From Aaosphaeria pasadenensis (Eukaryota; Ascomycota; Dothideomycetes; Pleosporales), in assembly GCA_022813625.1 (NCBI GenBank), contig JAKLMB010000014.1:638845-702844 (forward strand): DNA of 64,000 nucleotides, in the 5' to 3' direction. The notes below the pieces were generated by a model. It had not been told where the DNA came from. It did not search any database and worked only from the letters and a program-made list of their open reading frames with translations. This document shows, piece by piece, positions 45,061 through 56,356 of this stretch. The position numbers and the translations under genes are program-made. Positions within the stretch are counted from its first letter, which is position 1, and every line of letters starts with the position of its first letter.

Positions 45061-45845
45061 ATGCGATTTCTTTGCCTGCATGGTGGGGGCACCAATAACA
45101 GGGTTTGTTACCTCGTGCATACTGTATCGATAGTGATTGAACTGACAATGATCGGCTAGGTATACGAGTTACAGTTGGGTAAGTGGTTTAGGACTCCACG
45201 TGTTTGCGTCCCGAGCAGCTCCTATACATGATACACTAAGAGAAGCTTTGACTAAAGCCACATGCAGCTGCCATCCGCCATGAGCTAGGCACGGAACATT
45301 CCTTCGAGTATGTTGAAGGAACGATTCCGTCCACGCATGCTGCTGGGATTGAGTCCCTGGTCACTCCAGACGAAGAGTTCTTCCTGTACTATCCGTACGA
45401 TCCGTCGGTATCGGGCGTTGTGGAAGCAGTAGAGAATCTACAGACATACATTGAAGAGGAGGGACCTTTCGATGGGATACTGGCTTTCTCACAAGCATGC
45501 GGACTGGCTTCAACTTGGTCCTTTTGGAATCCACAGGTGGCACAAGATGCTGTGAGAGGGATTGTATTCTTCTCGGGGGATGCTGCAATAAGCGTACAGG
45601 GCCTGAGAGAGGGCCGTCTCGAATATCCGGATGTGGCGGTTGAGGGCAAGGGCTCTATGCCGTCTCTGCACGTCTGGGGTGCAAACGATACAATGAATCC
45701 AGAAAGGAACAAGATCCTGTTCTCACAATGGGACGAAGCCAATGCTACCCTATTGGTGCATGAGGGTGGACATGAGCTGCCTAGCGCCGGGATGAACTCA
45801 TCGGTTGTTGAAATTGCTCATCAAATTCGGAGGCTGTGTGGCTAG
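45061..45845 (+). CDS. FSH1-type serine hydrolase, LovG-like PKS-releasing thioesterase (212 aa)
   Basis: Alpha/beta hydrolase of the FSH1 family, whose members such as LovG release chains from HR-PKS ACPs. Exons are 45061-45102, 45160-45178 (19 nt only) and 45268-45845. The last acceptor was chosen because it restores 'YELQLAAIRHELG', the family's expected continuation. The N-terminal 'MRFLCLHGGGTN' is the oxyanion strand. The nucleophile motif reads 'LAFSQACG' (Ser about 95), so both Gly of GxSxG are replaced by Ala, which is unusual but keeps Ser. The Asp in 'WGANDTMNP' (about 161) and His in 'HEGGHELP' (about 189) complete the triad. Its divergent pairing with a PKS lacking a release domain supports the role. 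Confidence 0.88.
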
Positions 45846-48800
45846 AAATGTTGCTGGATTTGATAGTGACCGTTGAGGCACATGGCCGATTCCTTTGGAA
45901 GTATGCACCCATATCGTCTTCCACTAGGCATTGATAGCCGGGTGGCGTGGCGCCTCAAGTCTCAATCTAAAGTTCGCTAGGTTGGTGGCTACATATACAC
46001 CACGAACACAGAACAATGTATCCAATATTTCCTTCTATATTTCGGCTTAATTGTTATTAGCTGGGGGAAATTTGTAAACCACTATGGTGAGGATTTAGAT
46101 CAATACATCAATTTCTTTCGGAATGCTCATATTTAGGCACTGAACATACTTCAACTTTTGCTGTGTATCGTTTTGCTCCACATTGACAGATGACTGGACG
46201 TCTCTCAGCAACGAAATATCTAAGCTAAGCTCTAAAAGTCAAAGCTCCCGAGTATCCTCATAGTCCGCAGGATTTCATCGTATAATAGGCGAGTGAAAGT
46301 TCTTCGAATGCCAATGTAATGGAACCGCAAGCGATGAGCCTTCCAAGAGTCACGTTGACATTGATAATGACCGACCCACCTTCTTTGTTTGGAATTAACT
46401 CATGCTCTCCTAATGTATGATCTCTTTAGCGGCTCTGCCATTTTGTCCTGGCTAATGGAACTCTCATTGGTCTCTTGGCTATCCAAGGATAGAAGTAAGT
46501 CCATAAGACGGACAAGCGGACATAATTCCACCATACATTGTAAGGCCTTTTATCTGTAGCTTTCCAATCGAGCCGTCTATGTACCTGACGCCAACAGACG
46601 TTGCGGCAACTTCGCCCTTTTGGGCGCTTCGTCGTGTTTGAGTCCGCAACGATGTCCAGGATACGGGAAGCATGGACCAACTCAAGCATCGAATCCCTAC
46701 ACTGATGAAGACAGGGCTGCATGTCATTGTTTTTTACTATGACCACTCATGAATATGTTATATGTTAAACGAATGCGCTTTCAATGTGACATTCATATTT
46801 TCTCTGAAGCAAATGGCAAAGAGATGAAGGCGTTTTCCTATTGTCGGGGACCGAATGAAACCTGTTTCATGGCTCTGCCTTACTGCATCGTATTGCCCTA
46901 TTCGATAGACGCGGGGAGGGTCTTGGGATGGACAGCTAATGCAGGCGAGTGGAGTTGGATCGTGGAGATCGCACTTAGCCAAGCTGGATGTCGACAAGCA
47001 GGTGCTGAAGGGTATGTCACTCTTATTGAGCGAGTGACCGATGCTACTTGTGAGTGACAAGTCAATGAAATTTTGAAGTCAATCATATAACCGAGCAGCA
47101 TGTAATACATTTATGGCTTGAGATAGTATTGTGCCACAATATTCATAATGATTACAGCTACGCCAATATAAAAACTCTTCATCCTGTACACAATCCTTCG
47201 CTTCTTCCCAGTACCAATGCTATCTGGTCGCTGGAATGCAAGCATTAATCTGCGTTAAGAGACATTTTGTAAGCGGGTCGCCTTAAGAATAGACTGATAT
47301 CTATACGAAATCAGAAGTATTGTGAACAATGATGCACTCGTAGATAGGCTGACCGCGGCTCGGGGAGTGTAGATGGGACGGTGCGGCAGCCCAAGGAACG
47401 GGTTGAACACTTCCTCGAATGGCGTCAACGCGGACAGTGGTGCTGTTTTTCGTTTCCCGAAAGCTTAATTGTTAAGGTTACTGAAAGTTGATTGCTCATT
47501 GACGAATTGTTCTGCTTCCTGGCTGGGGATGTTTCCTCCAGCCGTGCCGCCAGTCAAGCGCTAATCGCTTGGGAGACCTCGTATTCATTGTCCAACGCTA
47601 GGCTTGATCAGTATAACGATAATCCATCGTCCAGCTGAGATAGCTATTGTACTTATGTATAGACAATTGGCATAGATAAGTTGGCAATTCGCTTGTTTTG
47701 TCCGAATGTTATCTCGATGCTTGTACAGAAATCTTTTTTGATTGCATGTATGTTTAAGTTGCCGTTCTTGCAGTGAATAGGGAATCGTCTGTGAGATCGA
47801 GTTTACGTTGGATGATCGGATTTACCCCATACGATTTACATCGTATTTGCACAGGGCAAAGACCGGGAGCCACGATCTGCGCTAAACGCGTGGGAGTCCC
47901 ACCATAATTACCAATCTTTGGAAGCGATGCGGAACAATGGCTTCTGGGTCGCGGCCGCGTCCCGCTCCCATAATGTCTCCACAAGCCCCCTGGGTTGGAA
48001 AACGTGCCATGAAAACCAACCGCGTGGTCCCTCAGGTACATATCTTTGGCCGAACTAATGTAGTGGAGTATGGAATATATTGGCTCATTGACTTTGTGAA
48101 GATTTCTTGACCTCCCAACAATCATTGATGATACGAACAATCTTCATTTCAGAACAACCCGTGATTTGTCGAACAAACATGTGCAGTGCGGCCAGTCATT
48201 GGAAAATGACAACCCGCCACCTAATCCGCCTTGCGATTGCATAGGCCTTGTGTCGTCGTTGATCACCTACCGCGTCTTGCGTTTTGTTTGACAGAGAGTA
48301 TGGAGTTTTAATGTTGGCCATGGCAATAGAGCATGGATCACTTCAACGAGAGGGTTGCTTTTTTCAATGAATATCGCGGAATTGAATATCGCGATATTCA
48401 TAGGCATGCCCCCCTTTACCTATGGCCACATCTATTTACTCGAAGCCATCGCGACAATGGCAACGAACCCCGAGTACCCTACTAGTGTAGGGCATACCTA
48501 GTATCAAGCTATGCACTCTTTTCTCCAGCTTCCATCCTGAGGTATGATCGCCTGAAAGGCCCGTTTAGACGGATGTAGATTTCAATTGTTGGCAGACAAC
48601 AAGAATTCGGATGCAGATTGTAAGTTGTATGGCCATTGGCCTTATCATAAAAGCGTCCGCATGTCGGAGAACATATGTCGCTTACAATCGTTCATGGCAG
48701 AAATTCAGGAGTTTTGTCCAGGGTAAGCGACTCCACTGAGACCTACTTCTTTGCAACAATGAAAAAGCCATCCCGTAGTAGCAAGATTAGTTGCAATGTC

Positions 48801-49567
48801 GCTGTTTGATTGTTTCAATGAATAGCCGAACTCCGAATCCTCATTAGTTGGCTCATGGATCGATTGCCACGAGGTTCAACGGCTGAACTGTTGGCTAGAT
48901 GGATAGCGGGTGGCGTCCCCCTCCTGTGCCGTCTCTTGCATGAGACGAATCCAGAAGGTCGGGGTACCATCTAACAAAAGCAAGTTCAGAAAGCGGAAAT
49001 TGGAATCGCAGCAAGCATGACGCGACATTATCGCGACCGTTAATTAGTCGACACCGCTGTATACGGGTTTCAGCTGTTATTTCTTGGAGATCCAGAATAC
49101 CAGCCAATGTGGCTGGCGGGTTGTTGGACCAGAGCGTCGGGGACTTCAGGATTTCTCTAACGGCTAGAAAGCGGAGTCCGCAGCATGTGAGGCTTGTGAC
49201 CAATTGAAAGATATTCTTGAAGATACGCTAGAACAGATGGGAACTTACAAGATGTGGCATTCATTCAGAGTGGTGGCTTCAAATTCTTGATTGCCGAAGC
49301 TATCGATTTCCACTGAAAAGCCAATGTAGGAAACGAAATTTAGAATGCAACCAGCTCCTGATCTTATTGTAGGCCCTTAGAATGATTTGAGTACACCCGT
49401 ACAGGGCCATATTATATATGGAACTAGGAAGTTACAAGTGGTTGACTGACTTCAGACGAACTCTTTCCTGCCATTCCTTTATGAGTCTGACGCGGACTCT
49501 AAGTTGATACTTCAGTGGCTTTCACTTTCTTCTTGTTCATATTGAACAGTCTTTCTTTGAATGAAAA
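45846..49567. other. 3.7-kb gene-poor region, no supported gene
   Basis: Frames of up to about 130 codons exist on both strands but have no recognisable motif, splice-consistent continuation or signal peptide. Composition is close to neutral, with scattered AT-rich patches. The region may contain degraded coding or transposon sequence, but none could be identified. It lies to the right of the PKS-hydrolase pair and may mark the cluster border. Confidence 0.5.
48384..48399. repeat. 16-bp perfect palindrome
   Basis: The sequence gaatatcgcgatattc equals its own reverse complement. A partial copy 'gaatatcgcgg' lies directly upstream at about 48369. It could be a dimeric protein binding site or chance. 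Confidence 0.8.
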
Positions 49568-50765
49568 ATGAGAGGCGTCGTGCCCGCGGTCTTGGAACAG
49601 GGCCATGAAGCCATCGTTGTCGGCGCAGTCTTCGCAGCCCTTACAACTTTCACGGTGTTCCTTCGATTTCTGACCAACATACAAACACGGTCAAAATTCA
49701 GTTGGAGCGAAGGTACATTACTGCTTGCACAAATTCTTTACATTGCGGAGTACGCAGTGCAGGCGTGGGGTAAGTAACCGCGCGAATGGAAGCATTCAAC
49801 GTGTGTCTAACGACCAGTAGGACTGGACCACGGGACAAAGATTAGGAGTGCTACGGATGGCAGACTTGCCGTTTACTTGCAGGTAACAACGCTATATCGA
49901 AGTGCTTCACAGAGCAGCAATCTAACATCATCAGTCAATATACATTGGTGCACTCTTCTACTTTCCCGTGATCTTATTGACCAACTTATCAATCCTTTTC
50001 CTTTACAGAAGGCTCTTCCCAGTCGAATCATTCAAGCGATGGTCGGCTATTCTCATGGTATGCCACATTGTGTGGTTCATTCCATCTTTCGTCGTCCAAA
50101 CAGCCATGTGCACCCCGCCGAGTGTAATGTGGCAGCGACCCGACCTCATCAAGGATAAATGCATACCATACGCCACGTTCTTCATCGTTGTATGTTCGTT
50201 CGAGCTGGTGCTCGATGCTGCGATTTTAGCGATGCCCTGCTTTTACATTGTGAATCTACACCTTCCGTGGCAACGACGAATGGAGCTACTTGTAATTTTC
50301 CTCTTGGGTGGACTGTAAGTGATTCTCCCGTCACACAATAGGCTGTAAGACTGATAGTGTACTTTTAGCGTCATCGTCACAGGTGTACTACGAATCAGGC
50401 TCAGCATAGAGCCCGGATCCACCGCGATCGACTTCATGCACGACATTCTTTGGCTCGATATCCACGCCGGTATCGCACTCGTGTGTGCATGCCTCCCCAC
50501 ATATCGACCCCTCATCGTCAAAGCCTCGTCGGTCGTATCTGGTAGCGTGAGCAAGATCTTCAGCTCCAAGGACCAGTCGACGGATGCCAGTTCCCAACCA
50601 TCGGACAGCAGCGCGACGCAAAAGCATGCGAAGATGTCGGACGGCACAATCGGATCGTCCCCTCCGATGAGGAAGAAGTATGACGAGCTTGGCAGCATAG
50701 ATGAAGTTGGCCTCGTCGAAATGGAGACGAAGTCGGCGTATAGTGCAGCGTCGAGTATTGTGTGA
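49568..50765 (+). CDS. Rhodopsin/SAT4-like integral membrane protein (346 aa)
   Basis: Four exons join in frame: 49568-49769, 49821-49882, 49935-50314 and 50369-50765. Hydrophobic helices are spread through the first 270 residues, for example 'AIVVGAVFAALTTFTVFLRF', 'GALFYFPVILLTNLSILFLY', 'WSAILMVCHIVWFIPSFVVQ' and 'FFIVVCSFELVLDAAILAMP'. The pattern 'LSILFLYRRLFP' after the third helix and the later 'DAAILAMP' helix are typical of the fungal Rhodopsin-domain family also seen at 10386-12052. The C-terminal tail is hydrophilic and Ser-rich. It lies 3.7 kb from the PKS pair. A role in sensing or pathogenicity is known for some relatives (PTH11) but is not shown here. Confidence 0.8.
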
Positions 50766-52288
50766 ACTGTTTGTGCATGAGTTGGGTACGAATTTGGTTA
50801 AGTGAAGGTCTTGCGCCTATGCCTGGAATATTAGATACAGTAATTGACTCGTATACTTATGTGTCACCCCCAAAATGTGCTTTGCATGATCACATGATTT
50901 ATGATCCATTGTCCGGCCATATGTGCGATTCTCCGCGGTAGGATATGGCCGGGAAGTGATAATGGAAGCGTATCGAACGACTTTGAGACATTGAATAACT
51001 TTACTATGTTGTTGTCAATGACGGTTCTGGTCACCTCGTGCTCAACTGGAGCGTCTTACAGATACTCAACCCGAATGGCCGGTCATCGTCAGTAATGTCC
51101 TCACGACACTTCCAGGCATATGCCCAGATTCTCATTGCAATATGTCATGTCAGCAAACACAGATAGATCCGTACTCAACTATACCTAGGATTTCTCGGGT
51201 TCCAGCGTGACAAATAATTGTATGTTGCTAACCTGTTAGTCTCTCGCCGTGGACTGGCGACAGCATGATAGGACTTCACGGAGAATAGCCCCAAAGGTAT
51301 TGTCTTTGGGCTGTGGATATCGAAGTCAAAATGCAATAGGTAGCCAAAGGTTGAGTGATAACTACACCTGTTTCAAGAGGTATCGTTTCGTTGCTCACCA
51401 CCCATGCAAGGTGGCCACAGATGAATTTGCATGCGAATCACGTCTACAAGTGCATATGCTTTCAACACTAGGAGCAGACCGAAGGAGACCATTGAGCATC
51501 TTGATTCTGTAGAATGGTTTGCTTGTCACTGGTTACTGCCTCCAGCGATTTCTCTCAAAGTACGATGACGAGGGAACAGCTGCTCATGACATGAATTCTC
51601 AGTGTTGACGCTGAGTGTCTCTTGCCATGCTGCCTCTAGAGGCAACCGATCAAATTATCGTACGACAACCAGACCACGCTTGATCTTCAAAGTTTAACCT
51701 AGCGACAATTTGATGACGGATTTCACTGTAGATCATAGACAGAGGCAAGGCTCCCAGGATCAGGATACGGGTTCGGGGGGCTTCGCTGACGGGTCACGGT
51801 GTGGCAGCTCGTCCGGGTGTATCTACAGATCCTCAAGCAATCTGCCCTCATCTGAATCCAAATGTATCATGCTGGTGATCTTCAACTACGTGATTCCATG
51901 AGGAGCCTCCTCTTCCAACAAATCTCATCGAGACAGTGGCTCCCTTTCGACGTCCATGATGATCAATTCACCTAAACTTCTCGTCACGGCATCAAAATCA
52001 CGTAGATAGCGGAGTGGCATCTCTATATCATCTCACAAGATAGCACAGAATCATTGATATAACATGATACCTAAAGCCCGGCCAGAAACCTTCCTGCGAT
52101 CATCCCACATCCCCTCACGATATCATCACAAGAACACCTTACATACCCAGGGTACAGTACGCACAGACAGCCTCCCTCTCCCAGATCCGCATTTTCCACC
52201 TTCACCTTGCCCTCCGAGCCACTTCCAGCCACCTCGATCTGGCAACGAACCTTCTAGCTCCGTCCAACCACCAGCTACTCCACTCGAA

Positions 52289-52329
52289 CCGAAGATCACC
52301 CAGCGACGACGACGCTGGGTGATCTTCGG
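52289..52329. repeat. Perfect 17-bp inverted repeat with 7-nt loop
   Basis: The left arm ccgaagatcacccagcg (52289-52305) is exactly complementary to cgctgggtgatcttcgg (52313-52329), with loop acgacga. Such a stem would be very stable in RNA. It lies 35 bp upstream of a TATAAAAA sequence. Confidence 0.95.
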
Positions 52330-52363
52330 CAACCGTTATGAGTCATGCCCTAAGCGAGGGGAG

Positions 52364-52371
52364 TATAAAAA
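52364..52371 (+). promoter_or_regulatory. Candidate TATA box
   Basis: TATAAAAA is followed by about 370 nt of C/T/A-rich leader with many 'catca' motifs before the first ATG with a frame of any length (52741). This looks like a strong core promoter, but the transcribed product is unclear; it could be a short ORF or non-coding RNA. Confidence 0.35.
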
Positions 52372-52852
52372 CGCCCTCCGCCTTCGAAATCCATCAACTT
52401 TTTCCTCCATCCAACACACAACTCGCAACTCACATTCGTTTTCGATGAGCATTTGAGCTTGAGCATCATTTCAACAACCTTCAAACATCATGACATCATC
52501 TCATCAATCATCTCATGTCTTTTCATCTTCAATACCACTTCCATCCTTTGGTCACATGACAACATCATTCACTTCAAGTCACATCACATGACAGCCAACA
52601 TCCACCACCAACATCATCCACCATGACAACATCCATCCACTTCAACCTTCAACAACACACCTTGTTTTCCATCATAGACTCACTTCAGTCATGTCGACAT
52701 CCACCTAACACAACATCACTGTCATGTCACATCATTGCCATGCCATCCATTGTCAAGTATACCATCGCGCTCGCTCGAATGCTCTCGATCCTCCTCCGAT
52801 ACGCCGCCGATACTATCCTCGATACGAATAACACATCCGATCAGGACCAGTG

Positions 52853-52877
52853 GAACAATCGATCATGTCGATTGTTC
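52853..52877. repeat. Perfect 10-bp inverted repeat with 5-nt loop
   Basis: gaacaatcga (52853-52862) pairs with tcgattgttc (52868-52877) around the loop tcatg. It lies in the presumed transcript downstream of the TATA site at 52364. Confidence 0.9.
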
Positions 52878-53213
52878 AGGATATATGGGTTCTACCAACA
52901 CCACTTCCAACCATCTTCCAGACGCAGTGAGCGAAATGTCAAGTGCTCAAGCAGGCGCTCTGCCTTCCTGTTTTAGCGGTTGGTACGTACACTCGCCTTG
53001 GCTGCTCATTCAGTTGAGCCTCTCACATGCTGGATTTTGTCTTGAGTGTTCTTGTTGTGTAGTGGATGTTCATGTACCCGGCGGTCTTCACAGACTCAGG
53101 TCAACGGTACTTGTTCATCCTGTTTGGTCATAAGGCGGTGACTGGGTTTCGATTACCTATATGCCCGGTATCTTTCATGGTCTTGGCTGCTTAGCCTACG
53201 ACAAAACATCGCG

Positions 53214-53494
53214 ACATCAACACAACATCACAACATCACAACATCACAACATCACAACATCACAACATCACAACATCACAACATCACAACATCACAACAA
53301 CACATCAACACATCAACACATCAACACACAACCAAAACACACAACCAAAAACCAAAACACATACCACACACACACACCACACACACAACCAAAACCCAAA
53401 AACCAAAACAAAAAACCAAAAAACCAAAAAAAAACCCACAACCACACACAACACACAACACACAACACACCAATACCAAACATCAAACCCACTT
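53214..53494 (+). repeat. 281-nt G-free low-complexity tract with (CAACATCA)9
   Basis: No G occurs on the plus strand across this stretch. It opens with nine perfect copies of CAACATCA (53223-53294), continues with 'cacatcaa' units, then (CA)n, 'accaaaa' units and an A-rich run. The frame that spans it encodes only Thr/His/Asn/Gln/Lys/Pro repeats and is not taken as a gene. Confidence 0.9.
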
Positions 53495-53860
53495 AGATAG
53501 AATCAATCAACTCAATATACTCATGCCTTCTCTACTGTCTTATTGCACTTCATGCTTGTGATGTTTTCCTCGTTATGCCTTTTGTTGCCTTGCATATATG
53601 TATGTGATTCAATTGATAGGTGCTATGATATGACATGGCATGACAAAGTTGTGTTAACTACGTCCGCTGTAGCATCTCTGTTGCTACTTATAGCAACAGC
53701 CTATCTCTTACTCGCCTAAGAGCCTGCAGTTTGCTGCTAATGTAATTATATTTTACCAGCTCCCTGAATAGTTGAGGATGTTGCCTAGCTAGTGTTGTAT
53801 GTAGAAGTCTGCAAGAGCACTAGCGTAGACAAATCCTAGGCTAGGATCCTAGAAGACTGT

Positions 53861-53923
53861 GTAGACTGTAGACTGTAGACTGTAGACTGTAGACTGTAGA
53901 CTGTAGACTGTAGACTGTAGACT
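53861..53923. repeat. (GTAGACT)9 heptanucleotide microsatellite
   Basis: Nine perfect copies of a 7-bp unit lie in gene-free sequence, just right of a 12-bp palindrome 'ctaggatcctag' (53841-53852). The unit is not a telomere repeat. Confidence 0.95.
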
Positions 53924-55219
53924 CGATTCACGATGCTTGGGAGTCTTTTTCTTTTTGCGTTTTTGTATGGACTTTTTCTTTGGGCTGTCGTGGGGCTGGC
54001 TTCCAACATGAACTCACGATAGAACATGGCTTGAGCTATCGCCAGAGCATTGACGATGTGCGCAACCGCAATCCTGTCATACTGCTCAGTTTCATTTGAT
54101 TAGCGCAGAACACATTGCATCTTTACGAACTTTTGCTCAGTGGTCGTTGAGGTGAAGAGGTCACCACTTACCAGGTATTGGTGCAACTACGCCACCAATA
54201 TGGCTACGCCGCTCATGCTTTGGTAGAGTCGCCAACCCCGCCTGACATCTCAATCACGGCTTAGTCGCAGACTCCGAGCACAATTTATCTACAAATTGTC
54301 ATTGCCGCCAGCAAGGCTAACAACAGTAATAATTTTTTCTGTCTATGGCAACGTACGTCTGTTGTGATCTGCTCCTTGTACGTTTGCTTCGTCCCTCAAG
54401 GCCCCCCAAACCGGGCGTAGATGTGTGCCACAGCGCTGCAGTTGGAGCTTCAATCCATTTTCGATTATATCCGGTCCGAACTATACACTGCCGTATCTGG
54501 AATCACGGAGAAGAAAACAGCTTTAAATCCGGGTTGTGATTTGTTATGAAAACCATGCATGATAAGTTATCCGGACTTGTTTTTCGCTTGATTTGTCAAT
54601 TGGGCATTACACTAGAATTGAAGGGGAAAGATGTCCATTCACTACACGCGGACGGAAGTAGTTAATGGAAACAACAAATCCTCAGTCAGTAGTCCGCAAG
54701 ATTAATGTATCCTTTTGAGAGTCATAGTAATGATTTGGAGTGTTTCACAATGAGACTGGTACGATTGGTACCTATTGCATTCGCCGGTTCACTTGAGACG
54801 CTACTGAATGGCAGAGAGAAATTGAAACACTGCATAATGGCACCGAAGCATTGATACGCTAGCCAAGCCATTGAAACATTGACACATTGCTTCCAGAAAG
54901 AAATACGTTTTTTATGTTGTGAAGCAGTTGATTGGGCCTCATATCTTCCACATCACTTCGCCGGTGGGAAAGGACTTGACTTGGCAAGCGCAAGTTATCC
55001 GGCGATAAGATTTCAGCGCCTCAAATACGATGCGATGCGAACAGTTTGCATTTGAACTGAGATTCTGACTCAGGATGCTACAGTGGGTGTGTTGAGTCGG
55101 CATCCTTCGTCAATGAAGAACACATTCGTTCAGGTGTTTGGTCTGTAGGATTACATTTCCACAACGCAAACTTGAAGCCAACGAAACCAGAAAATGTGTA
55201 TAACAACAACAAAAAGTGA

Positions 55220-55227
55220 TATAAATA
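55220..55227 (+). promoter_or_regulatory. Candidate TATA box of the secreted-protein gene
   Basis: TATAAATA is followed by a pyrimidine-rich leader and then the ATG at 55481, about 255 bp downstream. It is the best core-promoter candidate for that gene. Confidence 0.4.
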
Positions 55228-55480
55228 CTTCATACATCTGTACATTCTTCGCCTTCATATCCAACATCACACATAGTCAGATTGATCAGCGTTGGTCGCT
55301 TTTCCATTTCCAAGATCTTCTGACTCTCACGTTTGCCTTTTCTTACTCGACTTCAATCGCCTGTTCCGAACTGAGTCACTCTACTCTGTAACCACACTTT
55401 CTACGGCACTATATGCTTTCAATTTTGCCTCCTCGTCTAGTCCATCACTACCGGTTCTAAATCACGAGCAACACGGCAAT

Positions 55481-56090
55481 ATGCGTTTATCTCTCATCGC
55501 TCTTGTTGCATATGGCCTCAGCCTAGCGCAAGGTCTTGCCGTAGATTCCGAAACTAAGTATGAAGCCTACTGTCTATTCTATACCAGTTTTCTAATTCTG
55601 CTTCAGTTCTATAACACCTGCACTCGACGGTAATGCCGCTATTAATAAAGTCGAGCCCGTTTTCGCTCGTGCGAACAAGAAACTCGACGCCTGTTCTTCA
55701 TTCAAGTTGAAACGAAAGGGAAAAGATGTTAAGCCCAAGAAGTCCAAAAAGATAACCAAGAAGAAGAACAAGCGCGCCGAGCTTGACGAACGAACAGACA
55801 CTCCAATCTACATGGGCGAGACCGATTCTTGGGATTGGAGTGCAGGAGACACTGCATATTCAACTAGTTTCGCGGGATGTACTGGCCTCGTTCTGTACAA
55901 TCATGCTTCTATTCTTATGGCTCATATCGATCCCGATGATGAAGAAGACATAGATGCAGTCATTGACGAGATCGTATCCCAGGCTAGGGACATCGGAATT
56001 GTGGGAGCGTCTGCAAAAGGTCATCTGTTCGTCCATGTCAATATGTCTCCGAGTAAGGCCAGAAAGATTGTGAGCAGAATTCGGAGGTAG
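55481..56090 (+). CDS. Small secreted protein with CNF1/CheD-like Cys-His motif (186 aa)
   Basis: Two exons, 55481-55557 and 55607-56090, join with a 49-bp intron. The leader 'MRLSLIALVAYGLSLAQGLA' is a classic signal peptide. A strongly basic Lys-rich segment follows (residues about 61-82, with 'KKSKKITKKKNKR'), which may be cleaved or bind anionic surfaces. The C-terminal domain contains 'STSFAGCTGLVLYNHASILM' then 'AHIDP'. Cys 117 and His 132 are 15 residues apart in a GCT-x13-H pattern, as in the catalytic pair of CNF1-type glutamine deamidases and near the spacing in CheD. This points to a secreted deamidase-fold protein, perhaps an effector, but only by motif. An open frame continues after the TAG (see next entry). 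Confidence 0.75.
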
Positions 56091-56222
56091 TTAGGTATTA
56101 CCGTAACCGTGACGACGTACAGGGAAAGCACCGCAGCAACGGCGCGTAACTTGGTTGTCACCAAAACTTCTACGCGCGTTACGGTCACTTTCGAACGAGG
56201 TGCTCAACCGCCGCGCAGCTAA
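56091..56222 (+). other. In-frame open extension after the TAG of the secreted protein
   Basis: After TAG the same frame stays open for 43 codons to TAA. It encodes a Thr/Val-rich, strand-like sequence ('TVTVTTYREST', 'TKTSTRVTVTFE'). This could be lost C-terminal strands after a nonsense mutation, programmed readthrough, or chance. No splice pair that removes the TAG was convincing. Confidence 0.35.
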
Positions 56223-56310
56223 AGATCCAGCATACGCATTGCTACTTCTACAAAAATAATCTTCTCTTTGGCGTTTTGGGAATGGTATGGAGAACAGAGA
56301 TAGACATAGA

Positions 56311-56356
56311 ATAGACATAGACATAGACATAGACATAGACATAGACATAGACATAG
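56311..56356. repeat. (ATAGAC)n hexanucleotide microsatellite
   Basis: About seven and a half copies of ATAGAC in tandem, with imperfect units upstream, lie in the intergenic space between the secreted-protein gene and the ankyrin gene. Confidence 0.9.

Larger units (their letters stand above)
50766..55480. other. 4.7-kb gene-poor, repeat-rich region
   Basis: No confident gene is seen. The left part (50766-52100) is plain intergenic sequence. The right part contains two perfect hairpins, a TATA-like site with a pyrimidine/CA-rich leader, a G-free low-complexity tract and a heptanucleotide array, listed separately. A 79-codon frame beginning at the ATG at 52741 ('MPSIVKYTIALARMLSILL') might be a short gene downstream of the TATA site, but nothing recognisable supports it. 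Confidence 0.5.

Noticed and set aside
46749..47057. 102-codon frame in the gene-poor region
   Set aside because: No motif, signal peptide or splice-consistent continuation; opposite-strand frames of similar length overlap it.
48895..49203. 102-codon minus-strand frame
   Set aside because: No recognisable domain and no supporting neighbours; likely chance.
53161..53496. 111-codon plus-strand frame rich in Thr, His, Asn and Gln
   Set aside because: It is the translation of the G-free microsatellite tract; it has no domain and composition is set by the repeat.
56091..56354. Minus-strand frame beginning with repeated Met-Ser
   Set aside because: It is produced by the ATAGAC microsatellite and overlaps the 3' end of the secreted-protein locus.
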